A DNA stretch of 64,000 bases from Methylomonas methanica (GTDB taxonomy: Bacteria > Pseudomonadota > Gammaproteobacteria > Methylococcales > Methylomonadaceae): positions 1 to 64,000 of the forward strand of contig LUUF01000086.1 of NCBI GenBank assembly GCA_001644045.1, in the 5' to 3' direction. This document shows, in pieces, positions 18,048 to 27,856 of the stretch (positions are counted from its first letter, which is position 1; every line of letters starts with the position of its first letter). The position numbers were made by a program, and so were the translations under genes. A model generated the notes under the pieces. That model was not told the DNA's origin, searched no databases, and was given only the letters and a program-made list of their open reading frames with translations.

Positions 18048-20915
18048 TTAAGTTTGTTTGAGCAATTTTTCAAATTGCTCAATAGAAACAGGCTTGCCGA
18101 ATAGATAGCCTTGAAAATGGTGACAGCCATGGATAGCTAAAAAATCGCGTTGTTCTATCGTTTCCACCCCTTCTGCAATCACGTCCAGCCCCATGCTTTG
18201 CGCCAGCGCTACGATGGTGCGGGCAATAGCGGCATCGTTGGGGTCGGTCAATAGATCGCGAACGAAGCCCTGGTCAATTTTTAATTGCTCCAGAGGTAGT
18301 CTCTTTAGGTAAGACAATGAAGAGTAGCCTGTGCCGAAATCATCCAGCGAAAAACTCACGCCTAGGTCTCTTAGTTCATTCATCTTGCTGATCACATCTT
18401 CAACGTTGTCCACCAAAAGGCTTTCGGTCAACTCCAGTTTGAGCTTGCCGGGGTCGGCGCCCGTGAGATCGAGCAAATCCCGCACTTGTTTGGCAAAGTC
18501 TTCCTGACGAAATTGATGAACGCTTACATTCACGGCAATCCGTAGATGTCGGGTAGCCGGCGCTTTTGCCCAAATCAGCAATTGCAGGCATGCCGTTTCC
18601 AATACCCATTGACCGATCGCCAGTATTAAACCCGTTTCTTCGGCCAAAGGAATGAATTCTAGGGGCGACACCATGCCGCGTTCCGGATGCAACCAGCGGA
18701 TGAGTGCTTCCGCGCCTATGGTGTGGTTGGCGCCATCGACTTGTGCTTGGTAATAAAGCAAGAATTGCTGGTTATGAATGGCTTGGCGTAAGTCGTTTTC
18801 TAACGCGATCCGTCGATTCAATATGTCCTGCATGTGTTGATCGAAGAAACGCAGGGTATTGCGGCCGGCCGCCTTTGCCTGGTACATGGCTATATCGGCT
18901 TGTTTCATTAGACCGTCTATGGGGATGCCGTGGCCTTTGAACAACGCAAAACCGATACTGGGCGTGCTCAAATATTCGTGACCGTCCAGTTTGTAAGGCA
19001 CGCTAAGAGTTATCAGGATTTTTTCCCCGATTGATTCGCTTTGCACAGCGGCCTCGTCGGGCAAGGCGCCCAAATTCTCCAATATGATGACAAACTCATC
19101 GCCACCGATGCGGGCGACGGTATCGCCTTCACGTACGCTGACCAACAGGCGTTGCGCGACTTGCTGCAGCAGCAAGTCGCCAACATGGTGGCCCAAGGTA
19201 TCATTCAGGGTCTTGAAGTTATCCAGATCGATAAACAGCAACGCCCCATGTAAACCGCTGCGCGCGCTGACGGCAAAGGCTTTTTTTAATCGATCATGCA
19301 ACAGCGTCCGATTGGGAAGCTGGGTCAGTTGGTCGTAGTAGGCGAGTTGTTTGATTTTGTCTTCGCTATATTTACGCTCTGTAATGTCATTGATGGTCGC
19401 AATATAGTTGGTGACTTCGCCTCGCTCATTTTTTACAGCGGTGATGGTCAATAATTCTGGATAGGTTTCGCCATTCTTACGCCGATTCCAGATTTCTCCT
19501 TGCCAACTACCGGATTGAGCGATTTTGCTCCACATTTCCTTATAAAAATCAGCATCGTGAAGTCCGGATTTTAGGATGCGCGGTGTCTGACCTATCACTT
19601 CCGCGGGTAGAAAACCGGTGGTTTGCGTGAAGGCTTGGTTAACCTGCAGGATAACGGTGTCGGCGTCGGTGATCACCATGCCCTCATGCGCTTCGAAAGC
19701 CGTGGCGGCTATGCGCAATTGATGTTCCGATTGTTTGCGCTCCGTAATATCTTGATGCTCCGATATCCACACCAGTCCGAATTCGGGGTGATCAAATGTG
19801 GTAACGCTGGCGTAACACCAGAAAGTACTGCCATCTTTTTTGACATTATGCACTTCGCCGCTCCACGTGCCAGTCCGTTCAAGTTTTGAAATTATTGCAT
19901 CATGTACTGATTGCTGGCTGTTGACGGGTGGGGCATTGACGATACTGACATGCTTACCGAGAAGTTCGCCTGGTTCATAAGCAAACATTTGCTCAAACCT
20001 GGGGTTGGCAAACACAATGGTTTGATCGACCGCTCGTATCAAGTAAATACCTTCCGCCAGATTGTTTAAAATTTGGCTATGAAAGCGCAGCATATTTTCG
20101 ACCTGTTTACGTGCGGTGATGTCCTCGAATACCGTTACAAATTGCCCCGGACCCGGCGTGGAAACATGAATCAGAAAATGTTTCTGTAAAGGCGGAAAAT
20201 ATTGTTCGAATGAAATGCCCGTTTTAGTGCGTTCAACCCGCGCATAGACGTCAAGAAAAGGTGCTTCGCCTGTTCCGTAAATCTCTGACGCTAACTTGTT
20301 AACGACATTCGCCTTGTTAAGTCCGGTATGCTTTTCGTAGGCGGGATTGATTTCCAGGATCAGATAATCTTCAGGCTCCCCTTTGAGGTTATAAACGATT
20401 TGGTGTAACGCTACTCCCTCCAACATGTTGGAGCACAAGGAAGCAAATCGCAGCTCGCTGTCCTTTTGCTTCTGCTGCGCGCTTTTTAGTTCCGATATAT
20501 CCTCAAATATCGAATAAACACCCATTACAGAGCCGTTAGCTTCGTCTCTGATCGGTATGGAATTAATGTTGATCCAATTAATGTCTTGCCGTGTGGGATT
20601 AAAAACGCCCATCACGGTATGCAGCACGGCGGTGCCCGTCCTGAGGGTTACCATGGCAGGATGATCCGATCCGGGAAACGGCGACCCGTCCTCATGGATG
20701 GATTGCCAGCGAGGATCGATGGATGTAACGCCGCGCATTTGATCGAGGGACAGGCCAAGAATCTTCTCGGCCGCAGGGTTGGCGGAAATAATTTGGCCTT
20801 GTAAATTTTGGTAAACGATACCGAATGGCAGCGAATCGAATAACAAACCACCATGGGTATAGCTGGGATGTAAATCCCTGCCTGATGAAGAATATGCTCC
20901 CATAATGTTATTCAT
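18048..20915 (-). CDS. PAS-GGDEF-EAL c-di-GMP signalling protein
   Basis: A 955-residue cytoplasmic-looking sensor. Four PAS-type domains occupy roughly residues 25-150, 155-270, 275-395 and 400-515. They are followed by a GGDEF domain (about 520-690) with an intact GGDEF signature in RIGGDEFVIIL, and an EAL domain (about 700-950) with AEALIRW, ELTES, DDFGTGYSSLSYL and AEGVET. Both catalytic centres look complete, so it could make c-di-GMP, degrade it, or be switched between the two by the PAS input. No transmembrane segments or signal peptide are seen. The ATG at 20913-20915 lacks a strong ribosome binding site; a second ATG four codons later is possible. Confidence 0.93.
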   Translation of the reverse strand: MNNIMGAYSSSGRDLHPSYTHGGLLFDSLPFGIVYQNLQGQIISANPAAEKILGLSLDQMRGVTSIDPRWQSIHEDGSPFPGSDHPAMVTLRTGTAVLHTVMGVFNPTRQDINWININSIPIRDEANGSVMGVYSIFEDISELKSAQQKQKDSELRFASLCSNMLEGVALHQIVYNLKGEPEDYLILEINPAYEKHTGLNKANVVNKLASEIYGTGEAPFLDVYARVERTKTGISFEQYFPPLQKHFLIHVSTPGPGQFVTVFEDITARKQVENMLRFHSQILNNLAEGIYLIRAVDQTIVFANPRFEQMFAYEPGELLGKHVSIVNAPPVNSQQSVHDAIISKLERTGTWSGEVHNVKKDGSTFWCYASVTTFDHPEFGLVWISEHQDITERKQSEHQLRIAATAFEAHEGMVITDADTVILQVNQAFTQTTGFLPAEVIGQTPRILKSGLHDADFYKEMWSKIAQSGSWQGEIWNRRKNGETYPELLTITAVKNERGEVTNYIATINDITERKYSEDKIKQLAYYDQLTQLPNRTLLHDRLKKAFAVSARSGLHGALLFIDLDNFKTLNDTLGHHVGDLLLQQVAQRLLVSVREGDTVARIGGDEFVIILENLGALPDEAAVQSESIGEKILITLSVPYKLDGHEYLSTPSIGFALFKGHGIPIDGLMKQADIAMYQAKAAGRNTLRFFDQHMQDILNRRIALENDLRQAIHNQQFLLYYQAQVDGANHTIGAEALIRWLHPERGMVSPLEFIPLAEETGLILAIGQWVLETACLQLLIWAKAPATRHLRIAVNVSVHQFRQEDFAKQVRDLLDLTGADPGKLKLELTESLLVDNVEDVISKMNELRDLGVSFSLDDFGTGYSSLSYLKRLPLEQLKIDQGFVRDLLTDPNDAAIARTIVALAQSMGLDVIAEGVETIEQRDFLAIHGCHHFQGYLFGKPVSIEQFEKLLKQT

Positions 20916-21388
20916 CTGCCATCTACTAAAATCAAAAATATACCCTGAAATTGCATAATATCTCGATGCAATGGAGTCCGCACGTCAAAGAATAGTTGCG
21001 ATTAAATGGCTATTTACGAAAGATACCGTTCCTCTAAGGACGCTCTGATTAAGTCCTTCGACAGGCTCGGTACCCACCGGGCATAAAGACGGACTTGTTC
21101 AGAGTTTCCTTAATTACGGTCGGTTATCGCTGGTGATGCAGCAGCAGACCGAACCGGTCGTCGCTAAGGTTTTAATTCCGGATGTGTTGCCCAAAGCGCC
21201 TGGAAGGTGGAGAGGGCGTCGGAGAAATCAAAATTCTCGATTTGGCGACCAAGCGCCCGCAACATAGTCATCGCCGATGACATCAGCTGCGGTTGCCTGC
21301 AAGTCACGCAAAAGTATGTAGGACTGCGCTTTGTACCCGGCCAACCGTTGCCGGCTGGGGGAGCTGCCAGACGACTCGAACTGACGAT
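20916..21388. other. Intergenic region with a palindromic repeat
   Basis: About 470 bases between the PAS-GGDEF-EAL start and the mtdB stop. Arms 21043-21056 and 21091-21104 form a 14-bp stem with two mismatches, and the interior includes CTTCGACAGGCTC, a phrase common in dispersed bacterial palindromic repeats. The stretch 21120-21388 is GC-rich but I could not support a gene in it. Confidence 0.5.
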
Positions 21389-22309
21389 TCAAATCGATTT
21401 TTCCGGCTTAGTCGCTTGTTGTTTCAATACCGACAGCGCAAATTCATAAGCTTCGGGAAAGTCTATTAACGCAGCGATATTGGTTTTTTGTATTTGCTCG
21501 TACAAGCCAAACTGGGTTTTATATTTCAAATTACCGATGGCCATGGGGCCAATGCTCAAAAAGCGGGTGCCGGATACTTCAGCGACAACGCCAAGGTCGT
21601 TAAGCCCGATACCGGCCACTCCGCTAGGGGGAACCGCATTGGTATCGGCGGCCAGGATCAGGTTGGCGGCATGCGCCAAGGAAGTCTCCAAAATGCGCAC
21701 CCCGGCTCTTACTGCACTAATAATGATTTCGGCTTCCCGGACCACTATGTCTTTTTCGTCGTTAGTCTGTGCGGACACCCATTCGACTTGAGCGTTGTAG
21801 CGTTCGCAAAAGCGTTGCGCCGATCTTTCGTCGTCGTCGGCAACCAGTTGGCACAGTTTTACCTTCGCACCCTGTTGCGTAGCCAATATGGCCGTGCAAA
21901 GACCGACAGGCCCGGTGCCGAATATGGCCACTTTCTTTCCCGACAAGCCTTGGCCGGTCTTGTCGTTAAGAACCTGTTCGATTAAGGCGACAATACTTGC
22001 GGAAGTGGTATAAGCGCCATTCGGATCGGCGAATACGCCGACCTTGAAAGGGCCTACCATGGCGTTTTTGGCATTCTGAAACATGTCGGTTGCCATATGC
22101 ACATCGCGTCCGCCGATGAAAATGCCGGTATCGTTAAAGCGATTGGGCGGGCGACAAAAAATGGCATCTTGAACCATTGCCGATACTTGTTTAGGTTTAA
22201 CTTTAGTAAACGGTACCACCATATCGAAGCCGGCATCAGCGGCAATGGTGACATCGAATGGACTAATGTTTTCGCTCGGCGTTAAAAAGTACAAAATTCT
22301 TTTTGTCAT
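21389..22309 (-). CDS. mtdB: NAD(P)-dependent methylene-tetrahydromethanopterin dehydrogenase (MtdB)
   Basis: A 306-residue protein. The opening ILYFLTPSENISPFDVTIAADAGFD, the segment QDAIFCRPPNRFNDTGIFIGGRDVHMATDMF and GPFKVGVFADPNGAYTT match the MtdB family closely. A Rossmann motif VAIFGTGPVGLCTAI follows near residue 127. MtdB oxidises methylene-H4MPT to methenyl-H4MPT with NAD(P)+, the step after formaldehyde capture by Fae in the H4MPT-linked C1 pathway of methylotrophs. The gene stands alone, 5 kb from fae, and is divergent from a cupin gene across about 290 bp. It is a strong lineage marker for an aerobic methylotroph. Confidence 0.93.
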   Translation of the reverse strand: MTKRILYFLTPSENISPFDVTIAADAGFDMVVPFTKVKPKQVSAMVQDAIFCRPPNRFNDTGIFIGGRDVHMATDMFQNAKNAMVGPFKVGVFADPNGAYTTSASIVALIEQVLNDKTGQGLSGKKVAIFGTGPVGLCTAILATQQGAKVKLCQLVADDDERSAQRFCERYNAQVEWVSAQTNDEKDIVVREAEIIISAVRAGVRILETSLAHAANLILAADTNAVPPSGVAGIGLNDLGVVAEVSGTRFLSIGPMAIGNLKYKTQFGLYEQIQKTNIAALIDFPEAYEFALSVLKQQATKPEKSI

Positions 22310-22443
22310 AATCGATTGGTCCAGGTTAATTTTAGGGGTCGTTTTAATATAGTAGATACCGGGCTATTTACTGCGGGTTCTTAAAAAGCTTGTTATCAGG
22401 AGTAAGTAAGGCGCACTTCTTCGCCAAGCAAATTAGGGCTGCG

Positions 22444-22469
22444 GGCGGATAAGCGAAGCGTCATCCGCC
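22444..22469. repeat. Short palindrome of dispersed-repeat type
   Basis: GGCGGAT (22444-22450) and ATCCGCC (22463-22469) form a short hairpin inside a GCGGATAAGCG/CGTCATCCGCC phrase typical of dispersed repeats near genes in many proteobacteria. It lies in the divergent region between mtdB and the cupin gene. Its role, if any, is unknown. Confidence 0.4.
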
Positions 22470-22602
22470 GCATTGGGCCGGCGTCTCGATAACTGATGCT
22501 ATCGCTTATGTTCCGGGGATTGCGGCTTGGATGGTGCATAGTCCATCATATCGGCACGATAGCGCTTAAACGACACACTAACGGTATAGAAACGGAACCC
22601 AG

Positions 22603-23085
22603 ATGAGAATTTATTTGATAGCTTTAATAATTGCTTCTTTCGCAAATTCTGTATTAGCTCAGGATAAAATCGATCGTATGCGTGCAGAGACGATGGAATC
22701 GTTTACGCCGGATACGGTTAAATGGGCTGACGAACCGATACTTCCCAATGGCGCTCAAAGCGTAGTTCTGGTGGGTGACCCGAATAAAACGGGAGTGTTT
22801 ATCGCTTGGCTGAAATTTCCACCTAATTATCCAATTCCGGCGCACACACATCCTTTTACAGAGGTCATTACCGTCCTGCGCGGCAAACTAGGAAACGGTA
22901 TGGGCGAGAGTTTGGATACGAAGAAGGGAAAGATGTTTAAAGTAGGTTCCAGCTTCGTATTACCCGCTAACCACGCTCATTATGTCTGGACAACTGACGA
23001 GGAAACAATCGTCGAGCTCATTGCCACTGGACCATGGGGTATCACTTATACCAATCCCGCCGATGACCCACGCAGGCAGAAATAG
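22603..23085 (+). CDS. Exported cupin-domain protein
   Basis: A 160-residue protein with an N-terminal signal peptide (about residues 1-19, ending VLAQ) and a single cupin barrel. The motif IPAHTHPFTEVITVLRGKLGNGMGE supplies the two His and Glu of cupin motif 1, and LPANHAHYVWTT carries the motif 2 His, so a metal site is likely. The body shares the phrase VLVGDPNK with the second cupin of the window (43238-43705), so they belong to the same family. Cupins of this type include small periplasmic dioxygenase-like or sensing proteins; no substrate can be named. It is followed by a large hairpin. Confidence 0.8.
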   Translation: MRIYLIALIIASFANSVLAQDKIDRMRAETMESFTPDTVKWADEPILPNGAQSVVLVGDPNKTGVFIAWLKFPPNYPIPAHTHPFTEVITVLRGKLGNGMGESLDTKKGKMFKVGSSFVLPANHAHYVWTTDEETIVELIATGPWGITYTNPADDPRRQK

Positions 23086-23120
23086 CGCTTGAGTAAATTG
23101 GCGAGGTAATGGATACCGCC

Positions 23121-23168
23121 AAGCGCGATTATCGGCTGTTTTTGTGCAAAAACGCCAACATCGCGCTT
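23121..23168. terminator. Bidirectional terminator-like hairpin
   Basis: Arms AAGCGCGAT (23121-23129) and ATCGCGCTT (23160-23168) enclose an inner stem GGC(T)GTTTTT/AAAAACGCC. The structure lies between the stops of two convergent genes, the cupin and the DUF885 gene, so a bidirectional transcription stop is the simplest reading. Confidence 0.6.
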
Positions 23169-23191
23169 CTTCCGCCGCTCTCGATAGCTTA

Positions 23192-24913
23192 TTAAAGATC
23201 AGACCCTCTATCGTCTCCCAACATCGCCTGCCGAATCAGCGGAATCGGCGGCGCGCCGTAAGACAGAAAGCTATCGTGGAAGGATTTCCACGCCGCCCGG
23301 CCGCCACGGCTGGCGCTCCAGTCGCCGCGTAGTTTGCGGATCATCAGTTTACCCAGCGTGTAATTCAGATAGCCTGGATCGAAGGTGCCGCGCGCGGCTT
23401 GTTGCTTGGCGGTACCTTGGTCCCGAAACGCCTGTTCCCGGAACATTTTTTCCGATGTTTCCACGGTCATGCCTTGGGTATGTAAGCCAAGCGCGGACAA
23501 AAACCGCACGTTACGGAGCAGGGCATTCAACAATTGGCCGATATGGGTTTGCGCATCGCCCGCATTCAAGCCGGCTTCCCACATCAATTCCTCGGCATAA
23601 TGCGCCCAGCCTTCGGAGAACGCGTAACTGCTGAACAATTGCCCCAACTTCGACGCGGCGCGGTCGGCATGCAAATGTTGCAGGAAATGTCCGGGCCAGA
23701 CTTCATGCGCGGAGATAAACAGCAGATTGGCTTTGCTGGGTACGTAGGCGGCTTGCTCGGCTGCACTCCAGGCCGGATCGGGCGGCGCCACGTAGTAGAT
23801 GGACGGCAGCGCATGTTCGAATGGACCGGGGATGTCGATGTAAGCCGAATTCCAGCGCTTGAACGGCGGCGTTTCGGCTACCGCCGCTTCCTCCCGGCCG
23901 GGAATCGACAGCAGGTTTTTTTCGGTCAAAAATGCCTTCAATTGCACCAGTTGCCGGCCTGCTTCGGCGACCGCGCCATCGGCCGGTTTTTGCCCTTCCA
24001 CTTTCGCGACACACTCCGGCACAGATGCATCTGGGGCATACTGTTTACACTCTTGTGTCAGCGCGGCGAGATTCCGTTCCAGATCGGCGCGGCCCATCTT
24101 CTCGAGAGTTTCCAGCGGCACAACCACTCCTTCGCTGGCCTTGAGCATGGCCCGGAAACGGCTTGCACCCAGCGCAAAATCGTCGTTGGCGCTGCCACGC
24201 TGTTGTTCCAGCCAGTCGGCCAGTTCCCGCATCGCTTTAGCGGCGGCCGGGACTACAGTGTTGAATTGCTGTTGCAGTTGCGGATTGTCCACCGCGGCAA
24301 ACGTCGCCTTGGCATCGGTCTCGTAAAAAGTCGCCAGGCCGGTAAAAATGGTCTTGCCGACGTCGATATAGCTGCGCGGCAAAGGCGGTTTTAAATTGGC
24401 GCGGATTTGCGCGGCGGCCTTGGGGATATTCGCAGCGTAATTGACGAAGGCGCGCAGGCGCTGTTCGAGCGGCGCATAAGGGCGAGTCAGATAAAAATTG
24501 GGGTCCAAGGCCTGTGAATAGAACAGCGGATTTTTCGCGGGCGATTTGGCCGATTGCAGCCAGAATAATTCCTCGTCGATTACCGCCTGCAGATGGTTTT
24601 GTTCGAAGCGTTCGGCCTCCTTTATTGCTGTATCGCGATAGCGGTTGGCTAACTCGCGCTGCGATACCAGCCATTGGCTTTGCCGGGCTAAACCTTCCGC
24701 ACTCCAATCCGGTAGTTTGCCGTCGAATTCATGCCGGCCGGCGTTGGCGGCGAAGCTGGGATGGAGCTGGAAGTACTGTTCGATAAATTCGCCGACAAAC
24801 GCATCCCAGCTTGGTGGTGCCTGGGTTGCGGCAAGCGCTTGCCCGAAACACAGCAGCAGTATCAGGATTGAGACGATGGCCCTTGAGCCTTGGAAATCTG
24901 TGGTGCATAACAT
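23192..24913 (-). CDS. DUF885 family exported protein (putative zinc metallopeptidase)
   Basis: A 573-residue protein from the ATG at 24913, which has AAGGGGG before it; an in-frame TTG seven codons upstream is less likely. A signal peptide spans about residues 1-28 (AIVSILILLLCFGQALA). The long helical body contains ISAHEVWPGHFLQHLHAD, an HEXXXH-like motif with a further His, characteristic of DUF885 proteins, which resemble M32-type or gluzincin metallopeptidases. GWAHYAEELMWEAG downstream supplies a possible third ligand. Its substrate is unknown; a role in periplasmic peptide turnover is inferred. The gene is convergent with the cupin gene. Confidence 0.82.
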   Translation of the reverse strand: MLCTTDFQGSRAIVSILILLLCFGQALAATQAPPSWDAFVGEFIEQYFQLHPSFAANAGRHEFDGKLPDWSAEGLARQSQWLVSQRELANRYRDTAIKEAERFEQNHLQAVIDEELFWLQSAKSPAKNPLFYSQALDPNFYLTRPYAPLEQRLRAFVNYAANIPKAAAQIRANLKPPLPRSYIDVGKTIFTGLATFYETDAKATFAAVDNPQLQQQFNTVVPAAAKAMRELADWLEQQRGSANDDFALGASRFRAMLKASEGVVVPLETLEKMGRADLERNLAALTQECKQYAPDASVPECVAKVEGQKPADGAVAEAGRQLVQLKAFLTEKNLLSIPGREEAAVAETPPFKRWNSAYIDIPGPFEHALPSIYYVAPPDPAWSAAEQAAYVPSKANLLFISAHEVWPGHFLQHLHADRAASKLGQLFSSYAFSEGWAHYAEELMWEAGLNAGDAQTHIGQLLNALLRNVRFLSALGLHTQGMTVETSEKMFREQAFRDQGTAKQQAARGTFDPGYLNYTLGKLMIRKLRGDWSASRGGRAAWKSFHDSFLSYGAPPIPLIRQAMLGDDRGSDL

Positions 24914-25288
24914 GGTAGCCCCCTTTTTCCGCAAGATGACGGCTCATCATATAGCAAGGCAACGGCCAGTCAATCAGCAGTATCAGCTTGGTTTCCGACG
25001 CACGCAAAAACCACTCGTGGGTGCCGCCGAGCCGTGCGTGGGCACATCCCGAGCCTCCGGAGGTGCCGACGAAGCGTTCGGCGGTGTTCACCAGTGTTTC
25101 TAGCGTACCGCTGAACTATTGGTGGATGCCACTGAAACAATGCCGGGTGCTTTCGAACCGTGTGGCGGTGCCTTCGTAAGTATTGAGAGCGCATACGCGC
25201 CGCTTGGGAATACCGCCGGACGCTTTTCCAATGTGGATAATTTAGGATCGAGGCATAAGCATTGCGGTATTGCCTCGATCCTTATGCC
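24914..25288. other. Intergenic region of unusual composition, no gene supported
   Basis: About 375 bases between two minus-strand genes. The part 25010-25190 is GC-rich and contains repeated GGTGCC/GGTG phrases; frames through it give low-complexity Gly/Thr/Arg-rich peptides without ribosome binding sites. I read it as non-coding, possibly repeat-derived. A terminator is at its right end. Confidence 0.5.
25244..25282 (-). terminator. Terminator of the metallo-hydrolase gene
   Basis: AGGATCGAGGCA (25244-25255) and TGCCTCGATCCT (25271-25282) form a perfect 12-bp stem with a 15-nt loop, starting seven bases beyond the stop codon of the minus-strand lipoprotein gene. The following minus-strand sequence is A/T-rich but has no long U-run, so it is a likely rather than classical terminator. 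Confidence 0.65.
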
Positions 25289-26746
25289 TTATCGAGACGC
25301 CTTGGTAATGCCGATAGCGCTACGCAAATCCGCAAGCGTCACCACACGCGGGCCATGCAAAGCGGCAATCTGGCCGACATCCAGTTTCAGTTTCTGAATA
25401 TTTTCATACAGGTTTAGCGAATACGGATTGACCGAGGTCGGCGCCGTCGCGTTGGCGGCCGGCGGTGTATAGGCGTCCGCTTCGATCAGGATTTTTTCCT
25501 TGGGCAAATACACCGCGACAAAGGCGTCGTTGTGGCTGTTGCCGGTCAAGGAATGAATCTCGATGTTGCGTTTACCGTCCGACAACACCTGTTTGCCGGC
25601 AAAACTGGTAAAGCTGGCGGTTTTCTTGGATTTCTCCAGCCGATCCGGATTGATGCTGTGCGGATTGGCCCAGACTTTTTCGTAATAGGCTTGATTCGGT
25701 TGATGGGTAACGATGGTGGCCCCAGCATCGACAAAAGTGCGCAAGCCGCCGCTGTGGTCGAAGTGGGCGTGGGTATTGACCAGATATTTGATCGGTTTGT
25801 TAGGGATGATTTCCTGCAGTTTAGCGATCAGCGCCTGCGAACGTTCTTCGTTCAAAGGAGCTTCGACCAGCACGATATGGTTCAATTGCTCGATAGCCAC
25901 GCTATGATGCGTGCCGCCGGTCAGGTAATAAACGCCGTCCGCCAGTTTGTTGACCGCGACGGCAACAGCCGCCGGTTTTAAGGCTTCGGCCGGTGCGGCA
26001 ATATCCACAGCCGGATTGGCTTTTACCGCCGTGACATTCAAGTCCAGCACCGGAAAGCCGCCTTGGGTGCGGACGATATGGCTGGGGAACTGGCCGCCGT
26101 CGAAGGCTTTGTAATCGCTATAACGGGTTTCGACCAAGGTATCGCCGAGTACCGGATTGTCTATCCAGGTTTTTACTGTTTCCAGCTGATGTTTGGCATT
26201 GATGGTGCCGACATAACGGTATTTGCCGCCGACGCTGAACGATACTTCGCTGCCGTTCGCGATGTTCTTGGATTCGGCATGATTGGCCAAAGCCGCTTTG
26301 AAAAAGCCGTGCGGAGTGGCCCATATTTCGGCGGCGCGTTCTTCCACGGCCGCCGGCTGTGCAGTCACCGCCGCATTGCCTGCCGTTGCCACATTCCAGG
26401 CGTTATTGCCGCTGACGTATTGATCGGCTTTTTGTTCGACCGGCGCCGGGCGGTTACGGCCGGGTTCCACTACTTGCAGGCGGGCGATTTGCACTCGGGC
26501 GCTGGCGGTGTCGTAGTTAATGTCGGCGGTATAGCCTTTTACATCGAAAGGCGGCCAGGGTAGATCGGGATTGGGGGCCTGGCCGAACTGGTACCAGCGG
26601 CCGGTGCCGGTGAATTCTATGGATTTGATATTGGCGGCGCCGGCAGCGTCGCTGGCGATCTGTAAGCCGTTCTGATGCAAGGAACTGCACCCGGCCGCGG
26701 CCAAAGCGATGGCCAAAGCCAGGGTGTTGGGTATCGATCTACGCAT
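25289..26746 (-). CDS. Metallo-beta-lactamase-fold hydrolase, lipoprotein
   Basis: A 485-residue protein from the ATG at 26746, which has a perfect AGGAGG six bases upstream; the open frame continues 71 codons further but without a start signal. The N-terminus is a lipoprotein signal with lipobox AAGC at residues about 19-22, so it is probably membrane-anchored. The N-terminal half is beta-rich. The C-terminal half carries NTHAHFDHSGGLRTFVDAGA, the HXHXDH zinc signature, preceded by DGVYYLTGGTHHS and followed by EIHSLTGNSHNDAFVAVYLP with the downstream His ligand. Such proteins hydrolyse esters, thioesters or lactones; the substrate is unknown. Confidence 0.85.
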   Translation of the reverse strand: MRRSIPNTLALAIALAAAGCSSLHQNGLQIASDAAGAANIKSIEFTGTGRWYQFGQAPNPDLPWPPFDVKGYTADINYDTASARVQIARLQVVEPGRNRPAPVEQKADQYVSGNNAWNVATAGNAAVTAQPAAVEERAAEIWATPHGFFKAALANHAESKNIANGSEVSFSVGGKYRYVGTINAKHQLETVKTWIDNPVLGDTLVETRYSDYKAFDGGQFPSHIVRTQGGFPVLDLNVTAVKANPAVDIAAPAEALKPAAVAVAVNKLADGVYYLTGGTHHSVAIEQLNHIVLVEAPLNEERSQALIAKLQEIIPNKPIKYLVNTHAHFDHSGGLRTFVDAGATIVTHQPNQAYYEKVWANPHSINPDRLEKSKKTASFTSFAGKQVLSDGKRNIEIHSLTGNSHNDAFVAVYLPKEKILIEADAYTPPAANATAPTSVNPYSLNLYENIQKLKLDVGQIAALHGPRVVTLADLRSAIGITKASR

Positions 26747-27202
26747 GAAACCTCCTAGGGTTATGTAGAGGGTGAATATAAAAACTTGTAATGAGTCCAG
26801 TGTTTTGCAAGACACATACCAGGACGGAGCCGGGGGGGCTGAAATAGCTGCAAGTGCCGCCGGCATTAGCTTGCTTGGATAATTGGGTTTGGTTCGGCTT
26901 AGATTGCAAATCGGCTGGTGCTGGATAGTCAGCAACGACTGTTGCTTGAATGTTTGCAAATAGGCAGTGCGGATATGTCCGCATCGCCAGTTAAGGGAAA
27001 TTATTCCTTCTCCTTGGAGGGATGGGCCTGATTCAAAAAGGTATTTACCTTATCGTGTTCTCCTCACCCCAGCCCTCTCCATCAGGAGAGGGCGCTAGGT
27101 TTGTCGGGTTTAAAGCCGATTGGCATGGCAGTGTTAATTTGCCTTCCTTGGCGCTGGATGCCCAAATCCGTGTAGGCATGATTGGTGACAAATCAGGAAA
27201 GC
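26747..27202. other. Intergenic region containing a dispersed-repeat palindrome
   Basis: About 455 bases between the MBL-fold gene start and the fae stop. Around 27060-27095 it carries the phrase CCCAGCCCTCTCC with the hairpin CCTCTCC-ATCA-GGAGAGG, a repeat type widespread in proteobacterial genomes. A separate 16-bp palindrome lies at 26931-26946. No coding frame is supported. Confidence 0.55.
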
Positions 27203-27718
27203 TTAAACGTTGTTGGTTGCAAACGGATGTTTGGCGTCTTTTTTCGCGGCGATCACTTCTTGCGCGGTTGGGAAGCCGGCTACAGCGCGGGCTATCGCTT
27301 CCTTGGTGGCTTTGTAGTTGTATTCTTCGATTTTGGCGTCGTCTTCGGCCAGCCAGTGAATGAATACGCCCACGGAAATAAACAAATCGTCGGCTTCGTC
27401 GGCGGGAATGATGCCTTCTTCAACCGATTCCGCTACGGCAATGGCTACCGCGCGTTGCGCTGGTCCAAAAATTTGCACGGCTTGTTTCGAGCCTTTAATG
27501 GTGACTTTGTTGAACAAGATCGTGGCGGGTTTAACCAGTAAGTTAGGCGCTACCACCGCCAATAAGGTCGAAAAGCCGTCTTTGTTATTGGTCAGTGCGT
27601 TTGCGAAAGCGGTTTCTGCCGCGGAGCCGCGCGGGCCGATAATTAAATCGATATGGGCGATTTCATTGCCTTCGCCGACCAAGGATTCGCCAACCCGCAA
27701 ATTGGTAATTTTTGCCAT
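27203..27718 (-). CDS. fae: Formaldehyde-activating enzyme (Fae)
   Basis: A 171-residue protein matching Fae over its full length: [31 protein letters not shown] at the start, with the catalytic His in AHIDL (residue 22), [23 protein letters not shown] in the middle, and [25 protein letters not shown] near the end. Fae condenses formaldehyde with tetrahydromethanopterin to methylene-H4MPT, the entry step of formaldehyde oxidation and detoxification. In methanotrophs it is usually abundant. The gene is monocistronic here, with AGGGGC ahead of the ATG and a large hairpin between it and the next gene. Confidence 0.96.
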   Translation of the reverse strand: MAKITNLRVGESLVGEGNEIAHIDLIIGPRGSAAETAFANALTNNKDGFSTLLAVVAPNLLVKPATILFNKVTIKGSKQAVQIFGPAQRAVAIAVAESVEEGIIPADEADDLFISVGVFIHWLAEDDAKIEEYNYKATKEAIARAVAGFPTAQEVIAAKKDAKHPFATNNV

Positions 27719-27780
27719 TTTAAATAGCCCCTTTTTTACAAAGAAAATGTAATTAATATTTTTGACATATTGAATATCTA

Positions 27781-27819
27781 TAATCGGCCAATCCGGTAGT
27801 TAGCCGGACTGGCCGATTA
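27781..27819 (-). terminator. Hairpin between smbP-like gene and fae
   Basis: Arms 27781-27796 and 27804-27819 pair over 16 bp with one mismatch, around a 7-nt loop. It lies 37 bases beyond the stop of the minus-strand SmbP-like gene and about 60 bases before fae, so it probably separates the two transcripts. No strong U-tract follows. Confidence 0.6.
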
Positions 27820-27856
27820 GGTGCGCTCTGTCTGCTTTGTATTGCGTTAGAGTATT

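Noticed and set aside
21120..21388. Decayed gene between mtdB and the PAS-GGDEF-EAL gene
   Set aside because: No frame gives a recognisable protein fragment, so pseudogene status cannot be supported.
25010..25190. Possible small Gly/Thr-rich gene on the minus strand
   Set aside because: Low-complexity peptide, no ribosome binding site, repeated GGTGCC phrases explain the open frames.
26931..26946. Palindrome AGCAACGACTGTTGCT resembling the activator sites
   Set aside because: The spacing differs from the set and no sigma-54 element is nearby.
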